From positions 1 to 9,823 of the forward strand of contig JALQWD010000177.1 of NCBI GenBank assembly GCA_023260175.1: a DNA stretch of 9,823 bases, read 5' to 3'. A program made the translations under genes and the position numbers. The notes under the pieces were generated by a model, which searched no databases, was not told the origin of the DNA, and saw only the letters and a program-made list of their open reading frames with translations. This DNA comes from Candidatus Nanopelagicaceae bacterium. GTDB lineage: Bacteria > Actinomycetota > Actinomycetes > Nanopelagicales > Nanopelagicaceae. Below, piece after piece: positions 1-8,255 of the stretch. The stretch's first letter is position 1. Every line of letters starts with the position of its first letter.

Positions 1-2
1 CA

Positions 3-506
3 GACGATGCAAAACTTTGGGCGCGTTTTAAGACCGCGCAAGATGCATTCTTTGCAGCGAAGAACGCAGATCTAGAAAAACGTGAAGGCACAATGGTCGA
101 AAACCTTGCAAAGCGCGAGGCGCTACTGCCTAAGATTGAAGCTATCTTGCCAATTACTGATCTTGATAAAGCGCGCAAGGAATTCCGCGATTTGATGGGC
201 GAATGGAGCAAGATTGGTCTTACCGACCGCACCAAGCGCGCAGCACTTGATGCACGTGTAGATAAAGTCTCTGAAGCAATCAAAGAGGCAGAAGCCGAGA
301 AGTGGCGTCGTAGCGATCCTGCTGCAAAGGCACGTGCCAACGATGTGGTCGAACAATTAACCAAGGCAATTGCCGCTTATGAAGATGCAGCAACTAAAGC
401 TGCAGCTGCAGGAAATACCAAGAAGGCTGCGGAAGCAAAAGCTGCTGCTGAAGCACGTAAGTCTTGGCTATCTGAAGCTCAAAAGGGTTTAGCTGAATTC
501 AATTAG
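3..506 (+). CDS. DUF349 domain-containing protein, 5' end cut by window edge
   Basis: The reading frame is open from base 3 to the TAG at 504-506, giving 167 visible residues with no stop, so the gene begins before the window. An internal ATG at 93 is not the real start, because the residues before it already belong to the family: the opening stretch contains LWARFKTAQDAFFAAKNA, the typical DUF349 (PF03993) signature of the form LWxRFxxAQDxFF. A second, more divergent repeat follows (FRDLMGEWSKIG, about residues 61-72). The C-terminal third is rich in Ala, Lys and Glu and looks like a helical or coiled-coil tail. No catalytic motif, signal peptide or membrane segment is visible. The molecular function of DUF349 proteins is not well established, and I assign none. 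The gene converges on the rel gene; a DUF349 gene beside rel is, from memory, common in Actinobacteria. Family assignment is confident, function unknown. Confidence 0.85.
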   Translation, partial: DDAKLWARFKTAQDAFFAAKNADLEKREGTMVENLAKREALLPKIEAILPITDLDKARKEFRDLMGEWSKIGLTDRTKRAALDARVDKVSEAIKEAEAEKWRRSDPAAKARANDVVEQLTKAIAAYEDAATKAAAAGNTKKAAEAKAAAEARKSWLSEAQKGLAEFN

Positions 507-518
507 TTAAAATTAGTT
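501..518. repeat. Short direct repeat AATTAGTT spanning the convergent stops
   Basis: AATTAGTT occurs at 501-508 and again at 511-518, separated by AA. The first copy supplies the TAG stop of the DUF349 gene (504-506). The second supplies the TAA stop of rel on the minus strand (513-515). The two genes are therefore separated by only 507-512, and no rho-independent terminator hairpin fits between them. The repeat is exact but short, and could be chance in an AT-rich spacer. Confidence 0.4.
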
Positions 519-2678
519 GTTGGTGATTCGATAAACATCGTAAACACCTTCAACTTGGCGTACCGCGCCTAATACAGAATCTAAATGGGTCGCATCTGCC
601 ATTTCAAAGGTAAATCTTGAAACTGCGATGCGATCTTTTGATGTGCTCACTTCAGCGTTCAAAATATTTACCTGTGCATCAGATAGCGCTCGAGTGACAT
701 CAGAGAGCAGTCTTGCTCTATCGAGCGCCTCTACTTGAATCTTCACTAAGAAGATCGACTTAGCGCCCTGTAACCATTTAACCGCTACAACTCGATCGCC
801 TTGGTGCTTCTGCAGATCCTCTGCGTTGACGCAATCGGTGCGGTGAACACTGACACCATTTCCGCGAGTAACAAATCCCATGATTGCATCCCCAGGAACT
901 GGAGTGCAGCATCGTGCAAGTTTTACAACAACATCATCTATGCCTTCCACTTCAATAGCGCTTGAAGTGCGGCGCGCAATTGATTCGTTAGATGGCAGGT
1001 CCATTGTTGGCTCTGGATGTGAATCTTCAACACCAAGCAATATTTGCAATTTGTCGATTACGGCTGCAGCAGAGATGTGGCCATCGCCAACTGCTGCATA
1101 AAGAGAATCAATATCTGGGTAGCGCAGATCGTGCGAGAGTTCTAGCAACGATTGACCTGCGAAGATTTTCTGCAGCGGCAGACCAGCTTTACGCATCTGA
1201 CGAGCGATTGATTCTCGCCCCGCTTCGATAGCCTCTTCCCTACGTTCGCGAGTAAACCAAGCTTTAATCTTATTTCGAGCTCGAGGACTTGCAACGAAAC
1301 TGAGCCAATCGCGACTTGGACCAGCTTGCGGATTCTTATTAGTTACAACTTCAATTACATCGCCGTTATTTAGCTTGGTCTCAAGTGGCACCAAGCGACC
1401 ATTTACTTTGGCTCCGACAGTTTTATTTCCGATCTCTGTATGTACTGTGTAAGCAAAATCCACTGGTGTGGAACCGCCAGGCAGAGCAACTACTTTGCCC
1501 TTTGGCGTAAATACATAAACTTCTGGCGAACCTAAATCAAAACGAAGCGCATCGAGAAATTCCGAAGGATCCTGAGTCTCTTGCTGCCAAGCATGTAGCT
1601 GTTGCAACCAGAGCATCTCTGGGGTCTCAGCGCTCTTATCGCCCTTCTTATATTTCCAGTGCGCTGCGATACCAAACTCTGCACGAGCATGCATCTCATG
1701 TGTGCGAATCTGGATTTCAAGCGCTTTGCCGTTTGGACCAATCACAGTTGTATGTAATGACTGATAAAGATTGAACTTTGGCATTGCTATGTAATCTTTA
1801 AATCGACCCGGTACCGGACTCCAACGTGCATGGATCGAACCTAATACCGCGTAACAATCTCTGACGTTCTCTACAAGCACGCGAACGCCAACTAAATCGT
1901 AAATCTCGTTGAACTCACGTCCTCGGACCACCATCTTTTGATAGACGCTGAAATAGTGTTTCTGGCGACCGGTTACCTGAGCATCTACGCCATCACGTTT
2001 CAAATCTTCTGTAAGAGTTGCAACGACTTCTTCGGTCATCTTCTCGCGCATTGGATCTCGATCAGCAACTAGTCGCGCGATCTCTTCATATTTCTTTGGT
2101 TCTAAAACTTTAAATGAGAGATCTTCTAATTCCCACTTAACGGCATTCATACCCAGGCGATGAGCCAAAGGTGCGTAAATATCGATAGTTTCGCGAGCTT
2201 TGCGTTGCGCAGATTCGGTAGCAACGAATTCCCAGGTACGTGCATTATGCAAACGATCCGCAAGCTTTACTACCAAGACGCGAATATCGCGAGACATTGC
2301 AATTACCATTTTGCGAACTGTTTCGGCTTCGGCGGTTTCGCCATAAGTTAATTTATCTAGCTTGGTGACGCCATCTACTAATCCAGCTACCTCATCACCA
2401 AAATCGCTCTTTAATTGCGTAAGGTTGTATGGAGTATCTTCAACCGTGTCGTGTAAGAGTGCGGCGATAATGGTTGCACGATCCATGCCTAATTCGGCAA
2501 GAATTCCAGCGACCGCAACTGGATGAGTTATGTAAGGCTCGCCAGATTTTCTTAACTGGCCTTCATGCGCTTTCGTAGCAGTTTCGAAGGCTCGTTGAAT
2601 ATCATCAACATTTACTGCTGGATGATGAAGACGGACCTCTGCTATTACCGGCGCTATTAATTTAGCGAGGTCCGACAT
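513..2678 (-). CDS. relA: Bifunctional (p)ppGpp synthetase/hydrolase (Rel)
   Basis: This is a stringent-response enzyme of 721 residues that makes (p)ppGpp from ATP and GDP/GTP and also hydrolyses it. The order of domains is that of long RelA/SpoT homologues. The HD hydrolase domain has H52, the HDTVED motif at 76-81 and D141 in LADRLHN. The synthetase domain spans about 240-345 and contains GRFKDYIAMPK. The TGS domain lies at about 387-446. A zinc-finger-like region has C590-C591 and HRTDC at 612-616, and an ACT domain fills the C-terminus from about 642. The hydrolase motifs are intact, and the synthetase carries RFKD (292-295), the RxKD form known from bifunctional Rel rather than the acidic form of E. 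coli RelA, so both activities are expected. The secF stop (2685-2687) is in the same frame just upstream, so translation cannot start earlier than this ATG. The 6-bp gap and weak ribosome site suggest coupling to secF. An apt gene often found between secF and rel in Actinobacteria is absent here. Confidence 0.97.
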   Translation of the reverse strand: MSDLAKLIAPVIAEVRLHHPAVNVDDIQRAFETATKAHEGQLRKSGEPYITHPVAVAGILAELGMDRATIIAALLHDTVEDTPYNLTQLKSDFGDEVAGLVDGVTKLDKLTYGETAEAETVRKMVIAMSRDIRVLVVKLADRLHNARTWEFVATESAQRKARETIDIYAPLAHRLGMNAVKWELEDLSFKVLEPKKYEEIARLVADRDPMREKMTEEVVATLTEDLKRDGVDAQVTGRQKHYFSVYQKMVVRGREFNEIYDLVGVRVLVENVRDCYAVLGSIHARWSPVPGRFKDYIAMPKFNLYQSLHTTVIGPNGKALEIQIRTHEMHARAEFGIAAHWKYKKGDKSAETPEMLWLQQLHAWQQETQDPSEFLDALRFDLGSPEVYVFTPKGKVVALPGGSTPVDFAYTVHTEIGNKTVGAKVNGRLVPLETKLNNGDVIEVVTNKNPQAGPSRDWLSFVASPRARNKIKAWFTRERREEAIEAGRESIARQMRKAGLPLQKIFAGQSLLELSHDLRYPDIDSLYAAVGDGHISAAAVIDKLQILLGVEDSHPEPTMDLPSNESIARRTSSAIEVEGIDDVVVKLARCCTPVPGDAIMGFVTRGNGVSVHRTDCVNAEDLQKHQGDRVVAVKWLQGAKSIFLVKIQVEALDRARLLSDVTRALSDAQVNILNAEVSTSKDRIAVSRFTFEMADATHLDSVLGAVRQVEGVYDVYRITNN

Positions 2679-2684
2679 CTTTAA

Positions 2685-3740
2685 TTACTTGCGACGATTC
2701 TTGCGCTTTGGTTGATTGCGAGGGCCACGTTCAACTGATTTTGCAGCTACTTCAGTGTTCGCATCCGCAGGAGCTGCACCATTACGCGCTGCTACTCGCT
2801 TTGCTAGCGCCTGCATTGCAGGTTCGCGCTCACGAAGTGTAGCCAGAATCGGCGGTGCAATAAATACAGATGAATATGTACCTGCAGCTAAACCAATGAA
2901 GAGCGCAAGTGAAAGATCCTTAAGGGTGCCTGCACCAAGTAGACCAGCTCCCACGAAGAGAATTGATCCAACCGGGAGCAGTGCAATTAGTGATGTGTTC
3001 ATAGAGCGAATCAGAGTTTGGTTTACGCCCAAGTTTGCAGCTTCAGAGAAAGTGCTCTTACCGGTAGCTGTGATCGAACGAGTGTTTTCACGAATCTTGT
3101 CGAAAACCACAACGGTGTCATATAGCGAGTAACCCAGAATCGTTAGGAATCCGATGACAGTAGCTGGAGTAACATCGAAACCAACTAGTGCGTAGATACC
3201 AACTGTAATAAATACGTCGTGAATTACTGCGATGATTGCAGAAATTGCCATCTTTGGCTCGAAGGCCATAGCAAGATATAGAAGAACTACAACGATGAAA
3301 CCGATTAGACCATATAGAGCTTTACGGGTAATTTCCTTACCCCATGAAGGTCCGATGATCTGGGTATCAATTGAATCAACTGCTACGGAATATTTTGCAG
3401 CGAGAGCATCCTGCAAAGCAATTGATTGTGAACCATCAAGAGAACCAGTTTGAACTCTGACCTTGTCAGTGCCGATGCTCTGCACAATTGGTTCGCCAGG
3501 AATTCCTGCTTCAGCCAATGCTTCAAGCGCTGGATTTAAATCTGCACCAGCTTTTGTGATTGTGTAAGAAGCTCCACCTTTGAATTCAATACCAAGGTGT
3601 AGACCTTGAAGTGTTAGCGCGCCAAAAGAGAGAATGATCAAGAGACCAGAGAATGCATACCAACGCTTTCTCTTACCAATGATGTCAATTGAAGTTTCGC
3701 CGCTATAAAGACGGCCACCTAGACCAGATAACTTAGACAT
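2685..3740 (-). CDS. secF: Protein translocase subunit SecF
   Basis: SecF is a membrane subunit of SecDF, which uses the proton gradient to help preproteins through SecYEG on the outer face of the membrane. I start it at the ATG at 3740 (351 residues) rather than at the in-frame ATG at 3761. The first has GGAGG (3750-3754) 9 nt upstream, while the second has no ribosome site and would overlap secD. Visible features are a first membrane helix at about 29-48, followed at once by LGIEFKGG (49-56); an extracytoplasmic domain to about 140; a cluster of helices at about 144-202; the signature ILGYSLYDTVVVFDKIREN (201-219); and two further helices at about 252-268 and 277-299. The tail is rich in Arg and Lys (about 335-351) and should be cytoplasmic. 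It lies 4 bp after secD. Length and topology are normal for actinobacterial SecF. Confidence 0.96.
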   Translation of the reverse strand: MSKLSGLGGRLYSGETSIDIIGKRKRWYAFSGLLIILSFGALTLQGLHLGIEFKGGASYTITKAGADLNPALEALAEAGIPGEPIVQSIGTDKVRVQTGSLDGSQSIALQDALAAKYSVAVDSIDTQIIGPSWGKEITRKALYGLIGFIVVVLLYLAMAFEPKMAISAIIAVIHDVFITVGIYALVGFDVTPATVIGFLTILGYSLYDTVVVFDKIRENTRSITATGKSTFSEAANLGVNQTLIRSMNTSLIALLPVGSILFVGAGLLGAGTLKDLSLALFIGLAAGTYSSVFIAPPILATLREREPAMQALAKRVAARNGAAPADANTEVAAKSVERGPRNQPKRKNRRK

Positions 3741-3744
3741 TCTC

Positions 3745-5241
3745 TTACGCCTCCAATCCAAGGCTCTTGCGAGATAAACCAGTTATCGCGCTTCCTGAGT
3801 TATAAAACTTTGAACGACCGACCAATGACATCAGTGGCTTTGTAAAGAAGAAGACCACCAGCAAGTCAATAAATGTTGCGAGTCCCAATGTAAATGCAAA
3901 TCCCTTAACGCCACCGACTGCGAAGAAGTAAAGCAGTGCAGCTGCGATGATTGAAACAAAGTCCGCAACCAAGATAGTGCGACGTGCGCGAACCCATCCA
4001 GATTCAACAGCGGAACGTAGCGAACGACCTTCACGAACTTCATCGCGAATACGTTCGAAGTAAACGATAAACGAGTCAGCGGTGATACCAATCGAAACGA
4101 TGGCACCTGCAATACCAGCCAAAGTCAATGTAAATCCAATGGTCTTGCCTAGTAGTAAGAATGTTGTGTATGTAATAGCACCTGCCATTACAAGAGATCC
4201 TGCTGAAACTAAACCTAAACCTCTGTAGAAGAGGAATATGTAAAGAATAACTAGAAGAAGACCAAGTCCACCCGCTAACAAACCAGCCTTTAGCTGCTCT
4301 GCGCCAAGTGTTGGCGATACTTGCTGAACTTCGCCGCGATCAAACGCTAGAGGCAACGCGCCGTACTTTAGTACGTTCGCTAAATCATTTGCTTCTTGCT
4401 GGGTGAACGCACCAGTAATTTGTGCGTTACCTGAAGGAATAGCTTCATTGATACGTGGAGCTGAAACCACCAAACCATCAAGAACGATTGCAACCTGGTT
4501 CTGCGGAGAAGCTAAACCAGTTACGCGCTTTGTAATTTCTCCGAAAGCTTTTGTACCTTCGTTATCAAATGTAAGAAGTACAGTCCAGACATTTCCTGCT
4601 TGAGTATCTAGCCCAGCTGATGCCTTAGAAACTTGACGTCCAACAACTTCTGCAGGTCCCAGGATGTACTTAGTTGCGGAGTTACGAGCACAAGTAACAA
4701 TTGTTTGCTCTGGTGTATCTCCACCTAAATTCTGACGTGCTGCATTTGTAGAGCAATCGATTGCAGCGAATGCAGCATTTACCTCTGCGCTAACTCCTGC
4801 AACTGGTGTAGATGCACCAGCGCCTGATGCTGCTCCTGAAGTTGATTCAGCGAGTACTTGGCGGAAGCGAAGTTCGGCGGTATTACCAACTAACTCAACA
4901 ATACGTCGGCCAGTATCACCTGGAACAGAGATAATGATCTGACGATTAGAGCCACTACCCTGCGCCGCAACTTCTGACTCTGCAACGCCAAGTGAGTTAA
5001 CGCGGCTACGAATAATTGAAACAGCTTGATCGATAGCTTCGCTAGTTACCTTGCCAGATGTACCTTCGGATATACGTGGCTGAAGCGTCACGCTTGTGCC
5101 GCCGCGTAGATCAAGACCCAAATTGATTGAGGTCGCCTTGGTAACAATTGCTGAACCGATTCCGATAATCAGAACGAACACCATAATAAGTAGCGTTCTG
5201 AGTGGGCGCTGCCCCTTTGGTCCCTGTGTATTAGTAGACAT
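3745..5241 (-). CDS. secD: Protein translocase subunit SecD
   Basis: SecD is the partner of SecF in the proton-driven SecDF accessory complex of the Sec translocase. The 498-residue protein has a membrane helix at about 14-34 followed by LGLDLRGGTSV (41-51), a large extracytoplasmic region (about 52-315) ending in the conserved segment around VLDGLVVSAPRINEAI (253-268) and LKYGALPL (291-298), and five C-terminal helices between about 316 and 469. The signature GITADSFIVYFERIRDE sits at 385-401. Within the outer domain, a Gly/Ala/Ser-rich stretch (132-150) leads to two cysteines, C163 and C184, in a segment I recall in other actinobacterial SecD proteins; a disulfide there is speculation. The gap to ruvB is 18 bp with no clear Shine-Dalgarno, so coupling to ruvB translation is likely. 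The yajC gene commonly found between ruvB and secD is missing. Confidence 0.97.
   Translation of the reverse strand: MSTNTQGPKGQRPLRTLLIMVFVLIIGIGSAIVTKATSINLGLDLRGGTSVTLQPRISEGTSGKVTSEAIDQAVSIIRSRVNSLGVAESEVAAQGSGSNRQIIISVPGDTGRRIVELVGNTAELRFRQVLAESTSGAASGAGASTPVAGVSAEVNAAFAAIDCSTNAARQNLGGDTPEQTIVTCARNSATKYILGPAEVVGRQVSKASAGLDTQAGNVWTVLLTFDNEGTKAFGEITKRVTGLASPQNQVAIVLDGLVVSAPRINEAIPSGNAQITGAFTQQEANDLANVLKYGALPLAFDRGEVQQVSPTLGAEQLKAGLLAGGLGLLLVILYIFLFYRGLGLVSAGSLVMAGAITYTTFLLLGKTIGFTLTLAGIAGAIVSIGITADSFIVYFERIRDEVREGRSLRSAVESGWVRARRTILVADFVSIIAAALLYFFAVGGVKGFAFTLGLATFIDLLVVFFFTKPLMSLVGRSKFYNSGSAITGLSRKSLGLEA
3750..3754 (-). promoter_or_regulatory. Ribosome binding site of secF
   Basis: The minus strand reads GGAGG here, 9 nt before the ATG at 3738-3740. 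The secD stop TAA (3745-3747) falls inside the spacer, so a ribosome finishing secD ends directly over the secF initiation region. This site decides the secF start in favour of 3740 over 3761. Confidence 0.75.
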
Positions 5242-5259
5242 AGGGCGAGAGTTTAGGCG

Positions 5260-6288
5260 CTAGGAGTCGGTACTGTCGAAAAGGCTCCAACCTTGAGGCG
5301 ATTTGTGGCCCAAATGACTAAAGCCTGCAGGTGTAGCAATTCGACCACGCGCTGTTCGAGCCATTAAACCTGTACGAACTAAGAATGGCTCGGCAACTGA
5401 TTCGACTGTCTCAGTTTCTTCTCCTACTGCAATCGCCAGAGTTGAGAGACCGACTGGACCTCCATTGAATCTTTCGACGAGCGCCTGCAGTACAGATCTA
5501 TCTAGGCGGTCTAGCCCCAGTAGATCAACTTCATACATCTCTAGAGCTGCCTGCGTTGTTTTTAAATCAACCTTTGAAGCATCTTTTACTAAGGCATAGT
5601 CGCGAACTCGTCTTAATAATCTGTTAGCGATACGCGGCGTACCACGCGAACGCCCAGCGATTTCAGTAGTCGCCTCTTTATCTATAGAGATATCTAGCAA
5701 TTTTGCAGAACGTTCAATAATTTTGGCGAGTTCTTCGCTTTCGTAAAACTCCATGTGCGCCGTAAATCCAAAACGATCACGCAATGGCGGTGGCAATAAA
5801 CCCGCGCGAGTAGTTGCGCCAACTAAAGTGAATTTTGGGAGATCAAGAGGAATCGCAGTTGCGCCGGGGCCTTTACCAACAACGACATCCACACGGAAAT
5901 CTTCCATCGCTAAATAGAGAAGTTCTTCTGCTGGCCTTGTTAAACGATGGATTTCATCTAGAAAGAGAATCTCTCCTTCAGTAAGTGATGAGAGGATCGC
6001 CGCTAAATCTCCTGCATGTGTAATTGCAGGGCCACTTGTAATACGAATTGGTGCATTAAGTTCTTCAGCCAAAATAAACGCCAGGGTTGTTTTACCCAAA
6101 CCCGGCGGACCAGATAAAAGCATGTGATCAGCTGCTACTCCGCGACTCTTTGCAGATTGCAGCAGTACGCTGATTTGATCGCGCACACGTTGCTGTCCAA
6201 CAAATTCAGTTAGCGATTTAGGACGGAGCGCATGTTCGGATGCGCTCTCTTCATTTCCAGCACTCGGCGAAACTATGCGATCGCTCAT
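5260..6288 (-). CDS. ruvB: Holliday junction branch migration helicase RuvB
   Basis: RuvB is the AAA+ motor that pumps DNA through RuvA-bound Holliday junctions during recombination and fork repair. The 342-residue protein has Walker [10 protein letters not shown] (60-68), Walker [11 protein letters not shown] (107-116), sensor 1 GATTR (157-161), the arginine-finger motif PLRDRFG (168-174), sensor 2 around [12 protein letters not shown] (216-227), and the C-terminal winged-helix domain with RFNGGPVGL (273-281) and [12 protein letters not shown] (305-316). All catalytic motifs are intact and the length is normal. It begins in an ATGA overlap with the ruvA stop (6285-6288), which indicates translational coupling and balanced production of the two partners. 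The N-terminal 20 residues are polar and variable, as usual for the family. Confidence 0.98.
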   Translation of the reverse strand: MSDRIVSPSAGNEESASEHALRPKSLTEFVGQQRVRDQISVLLQSAKSRGVAADHMLLSGPPGLGKTTLAFILAEELNAPIRITSGPAITHAGDLAAILSSLTEGEILFLDEIHRLTRPAEELLYLAMEDFRVDVVVGKGPGATAIPLDLPKFTLVGATTRAGLLPPPLRDRFGFTAHMEFYESEELAKIIERSAKLLDISIDKEATTEIAGRSRGTPRIANRLLRRVRDYALVKDASKVDLKTTQAALEMYEVDLLGLDRLDRSVLQALVERFNGGPVGLSTLAIAVGEETETVESVAEPFLVRTGLMARTARGRIATPAGFSHLGHKSPQGWSLFDSTDS

Positions 6289-6896
6289 TTACCCAAACCC
6301 TTTTGAGTATTTGCGTGAGAAAGCGCCAGTTTAAGTAAATCCGTTGGTGACATTGCGCCAAGTTCTTTGCTATCACGATTTGCAGCAATTTCATTTACTG
6401 CACTTTCAGCCTGCTTTCTTGCAAAACCTAAACCAGTAAGCGCATCAATTAATTGATCCCGCCAAGAGAAACCAGTGCTCTTGCTTGCCGGATGAGTGAA
6501 ATCCATCTTCCCGTCGAGCTCTAGAATCAAACGTTGCGCGCCCTTTTTGCCAATGCCTTGAACTGCGGCGATAGCTGCTTCATCTTTACTATTTACGGCA
6601 TGGGCTAATTCATCAGAGGACATAGCCGCAGTAATCGCTAGCGCAACCTTTGGACCAATTCCGGAAACTGTTTGAACTAATTCGAATAATTCTCGTTCGT
6701 CATTATCTACGAAGCCGTAGAGCGTCATTGAATCTTCTCGTACAACCATTGAAGTGTAGATTTGAAAATCGCGGCCCAGACTTAAATTGGCTGATGTTTT
6801 TGCGGTGATATGCACTAAATAGCCCACACCGTTTACATCTAAAACTGCCTGATCCAGCTTAAGCGCTCTAACCGTTCCGAAGAGAGTTGCAATCAT
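6285..6896 (-). CDS. ruvA: Holliday junction DNA-binding protein RuvA
   Basis: RuvA binds four-way DNA junctions as a tetramer and loads the RuvB motor. The 203-residue protein shows the N-terminal OB fold (about 1-62, beginning MIATLFGTV and including the GVGYLV segment at 23-28), two helix-hairpin-helix motifs in the middle domain ([11 protein letters not shown] at 78-88 and [14 protein letters not shown] at 114-127) that contact the DNA backbone, a linker, and the small C-terminal RuvB-binding domain (about 145-195, with [16 protein letters not shown]). The gene overlaps ruvC upstream and ruvB downstream by ATGA, so the three resolvasome genes form one coupled set. The start at 6896 is supported by GAGGT at 6902-6906 in a 5-nt spacing. 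Confidence 0.98.
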   Translation of the reverse strand: MIATLFGTVRALKLDQAVLDVNGVGYLVHITAKTSANLSLGRDFQIYTSMVVREDSMTLYGFVDNDERELFELVQTVSGIGPKVALAITAAMSSDELAHAVNSKDEAAIAAVQGIGKKGAQRLILELDGKMDFTHPASKSTGFSWRDQLIDALTGLGFARKQAESAVNEIAANRDSKELGAMSPTDLLKLALSHANTQKGLGK

Positions 6897-7426
6897 GCGT
6901 TACCTCGAAGCGCGATTAAGCGCTTCTTCTCTTTTACGACAGCTTGCGCAACTCGGTCGTTACCGCTACCTCTCCAAACATGACAAATCGCAAGCGCCAG
7001 CGCATCAGTTGCATCGACAGGTTTTGGAATAGTTTCCAATTTCAATATTCGTTGCACCATCTGTGCTACTTGATCTTTTTTGGCACGGCCACTTCCAGTA
7101 ACTGCTGCTTTAACTTCTGAAGGCGTGTGCATTACAACTTTGATATCAGATTGCGCTGCCGCTAGTAGAGCGACTCCAGCGACCTGCGCGGTGCCCATTA
7201 CAGTTCTTAGATTCTGTTGTGAAAAAACTCGTTCGATTGCAATTACATCTGGCTGATGCAGAAGTATCCATTCTCGGATTTGTGCATCTATAGTCATTAA
7301 TCGCTGCTCGATTGCATCTTCAGCAGAACTCTTGAGCACGCCGACCCCAACCAAGCTCATGGTTTTAGATTCGATAACGCCAATGCCGCATCGGGTCAGA
7401 CCCGGGTCGATTGCAAGCACAAGCAT
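6893..7426 (-). CDS. ruvC: Crossover junction endodeoxyribonuclease RuvC
   Basis: RuvC is the Holliday-junction resolvase that nicks two opposed strands of the junction bound by RuvAB. The 177-residue protein has the four acidic metal-binding residues of the family in the right places: D7 in LAIDPGLTRCG, E65 in IAIERVF, and D138 and D141 in VDATDALALAICH. The junction-contacting segment FSQQNLRTVMGTAQ (68-81) is also present. No residue of the active site is missing and the length is normal. It starts 33 bp after yebC with only a weak AGG upstream of the ATG, and ends in an ATGA overlap with ruvA. The yebC-ruvC-ruvA-ruvB order is widespread in bacteria. Confidence 0.98.
   Translation of the reverse strand: MLVLAIDPGLTRCGIGVIESKTMSLVGVGVLKSSAEDAIEQRLMTIDAQIREWILLHQPDVIAIERVFSQQNLRTVMGTAQVAGVALLAAAQSDIKVVMHTPSEVKAAVTGSGRAKKDQVAQMVQRILKLETIPKPVDATDALALAICHVWRGSGNDRVAQAVVKEKKRLIALRGNA
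6902..6906 (-). promoter_or_regulatory. Ribosome binding site of ruvA
   Basis: The minus strand reads GAGGT with a 5-nt spacer to the ruvA ATG. It lies within the last codons of ruvC, which suggests ruvA can be initiated both by coupling through the ATGA overlap and directly. Confidence 0.6.
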
Positions 7427-7459
7427 AATGAAAGCCTAAATTAAAGGCTCACAATTTGG

Positions 7460-8221
7460 TTAGAGGCTCGCTGCCTTTTCCATGACTTCATCTGAAACAT
7501 CGAAATTTCCGTAGACATTCTGAACTTCATCCGATTCTTCAATGGCATCAATCAAATCGAATAACTTCTTTGCAACTTCCGGATCTGTTACCGGAATCGA
7601 CATGGATGGTAGGAATGATGAATCAGCAGAGTCGTAATCGATATTTGCATTCTGCAGCGCAGTACGAACTGCTACCAAATCAGATGCTTCAGAGATGATT
7701 TCAAAGGTTTCACCCAAATCTTTAATCTCTTCTGCCCCAGCTTCAAGAGTAGCCTCCATCAGTGAATCCTCAGTAGCGCCACTGCTCTTTGGAACTACGA
7801 CAACGCCCTTGCGATTGAAGAGATAAGCAACTGAACCTGGATCTGCCATGTTTCCGCCGTTGCGGGTTACTGCAACACGTACTTCAGATGCCGCGCGATT
7901 GCGATTGTCAGTTAAACATTCGATCATGATTGCAACGCCAGCAGGGCCGTAGCCTTCATACATAATAGTTTCATAAGTTGCAGCGCCATCTTCTAAGCCA
8001 GCTCCACGTTTTACAGCACGATCAATATTGTCGTTTGGTACAGAAGTTTTCTTAGCCTTCTGGATCGCATCATAAAGAGCAGGATTGCCAGCAACATCAG
8101 CACCACCATTGCGCGCTGCCACTTCGATAGCCTTTGTTAATTTGGCAAAACTCTTTGCACGACGTGCATCAATGATTGCCTTCTTATGTTTGGTCGTCGC
8201 CCATTTGGAATGGCCTGACAT
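7460..8221 (-). CDS. yebC: YebC/TACO1 family protein (PmpR type)
   Basis: This 253-residue protein belongs to the YebC/PmpR/TACO1 family. It was long annotated as a transcriptional regulator, while mitochondrial TACO1 and several bacterial members act in translation. The exact role here cannot be read from sequence. I start it at the ATG at 8221, which gives the canonical N-terminus [14 protein letters not shown] and has AGGTG 6 nt upstream; an in-frame GTG at 8230 would add three residues but overlaps that ribosome site. Other family landmarks are [11 protein letters not shown] (87-97), [12 protein letters not shown] (104-115), the [12 protein letters not shown] segment (129-140) and the C-terminal [11 protein letters not shown] (231-241). 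It is cytoplasmic, with no membrane segment. It lies between pdxT (34 bp) and ruvC (33 bp), its usual actinobacterial position. Confidence 0.96.
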   Translation of the reverse strand: MSGHSKWATTKHKKAIIDARRAKSFAKLTKAIEVAARNGGADVAGNPALYDAIQKAKKTSVPNDNIDRAVKRGAGLEDGAATYETIMYEGYGPAGVAIMIECLTDNRNRAASEVRVAVTRNGGNMADPGSVAYLFNRKGVVVVPKSSGATEDSLMEATLEAGAEEIKDLGETFEIISEASDLVAVRTALQNANIDYDSADSSFLPSMSIPVTDPEVAKKLFDLIDAIEESDEVQNVYGNFDVSDEVMEKAASL

Positions 8222-8227
8222 TTTTAA

Positions 8228-8232
8228 CACCT
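8228..8232 (-). promoter_or_regulatory. Ribosome binding site of yebC
   Basis: The minus strand reads AGGTG, 6 nt before the ATG at 8219-8221. Its last bases overlap the alternative GTG codon at 8228-8230, which makes the ATG start, giving the standard MSGHSKW N-terminus, the better choice. Confidence 0.65.
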
Positions 8233-8255
8233 ACCCTTAAATATTGAGTGGAATC

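Noticed and set aside
2716..3132. Long plus-strand open frame opposite secF
   Set aside because: It is antisense to a clear SecF coding region, its predicted protein resembles no family I know, and it is best explained as a mirror of secF codon structure.
3741..3761. Longer secF start at 3761
   Set aside because: It has no ribosome binding site and overlaps secD, while the ATG at 3740 has GGAGG at a suitable distance.
7433..7449. Small inverted repeat AGCCT/AGGCT with a 7-nt loop between yebC and ruvC, considered as a terminator or attenuator
   Set aside because: The stem is only 5 bp and lacks a following T-run in the direction of transcription, so it is within chance expectation for an AT-rich spacer.
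8222..8255. Possible small gene or regulatory RNA between pdxT and yebC
   Set aside because: The 34-bp spacer contains only the yebC ribosome site and AT-rich sequence with no stable structure.
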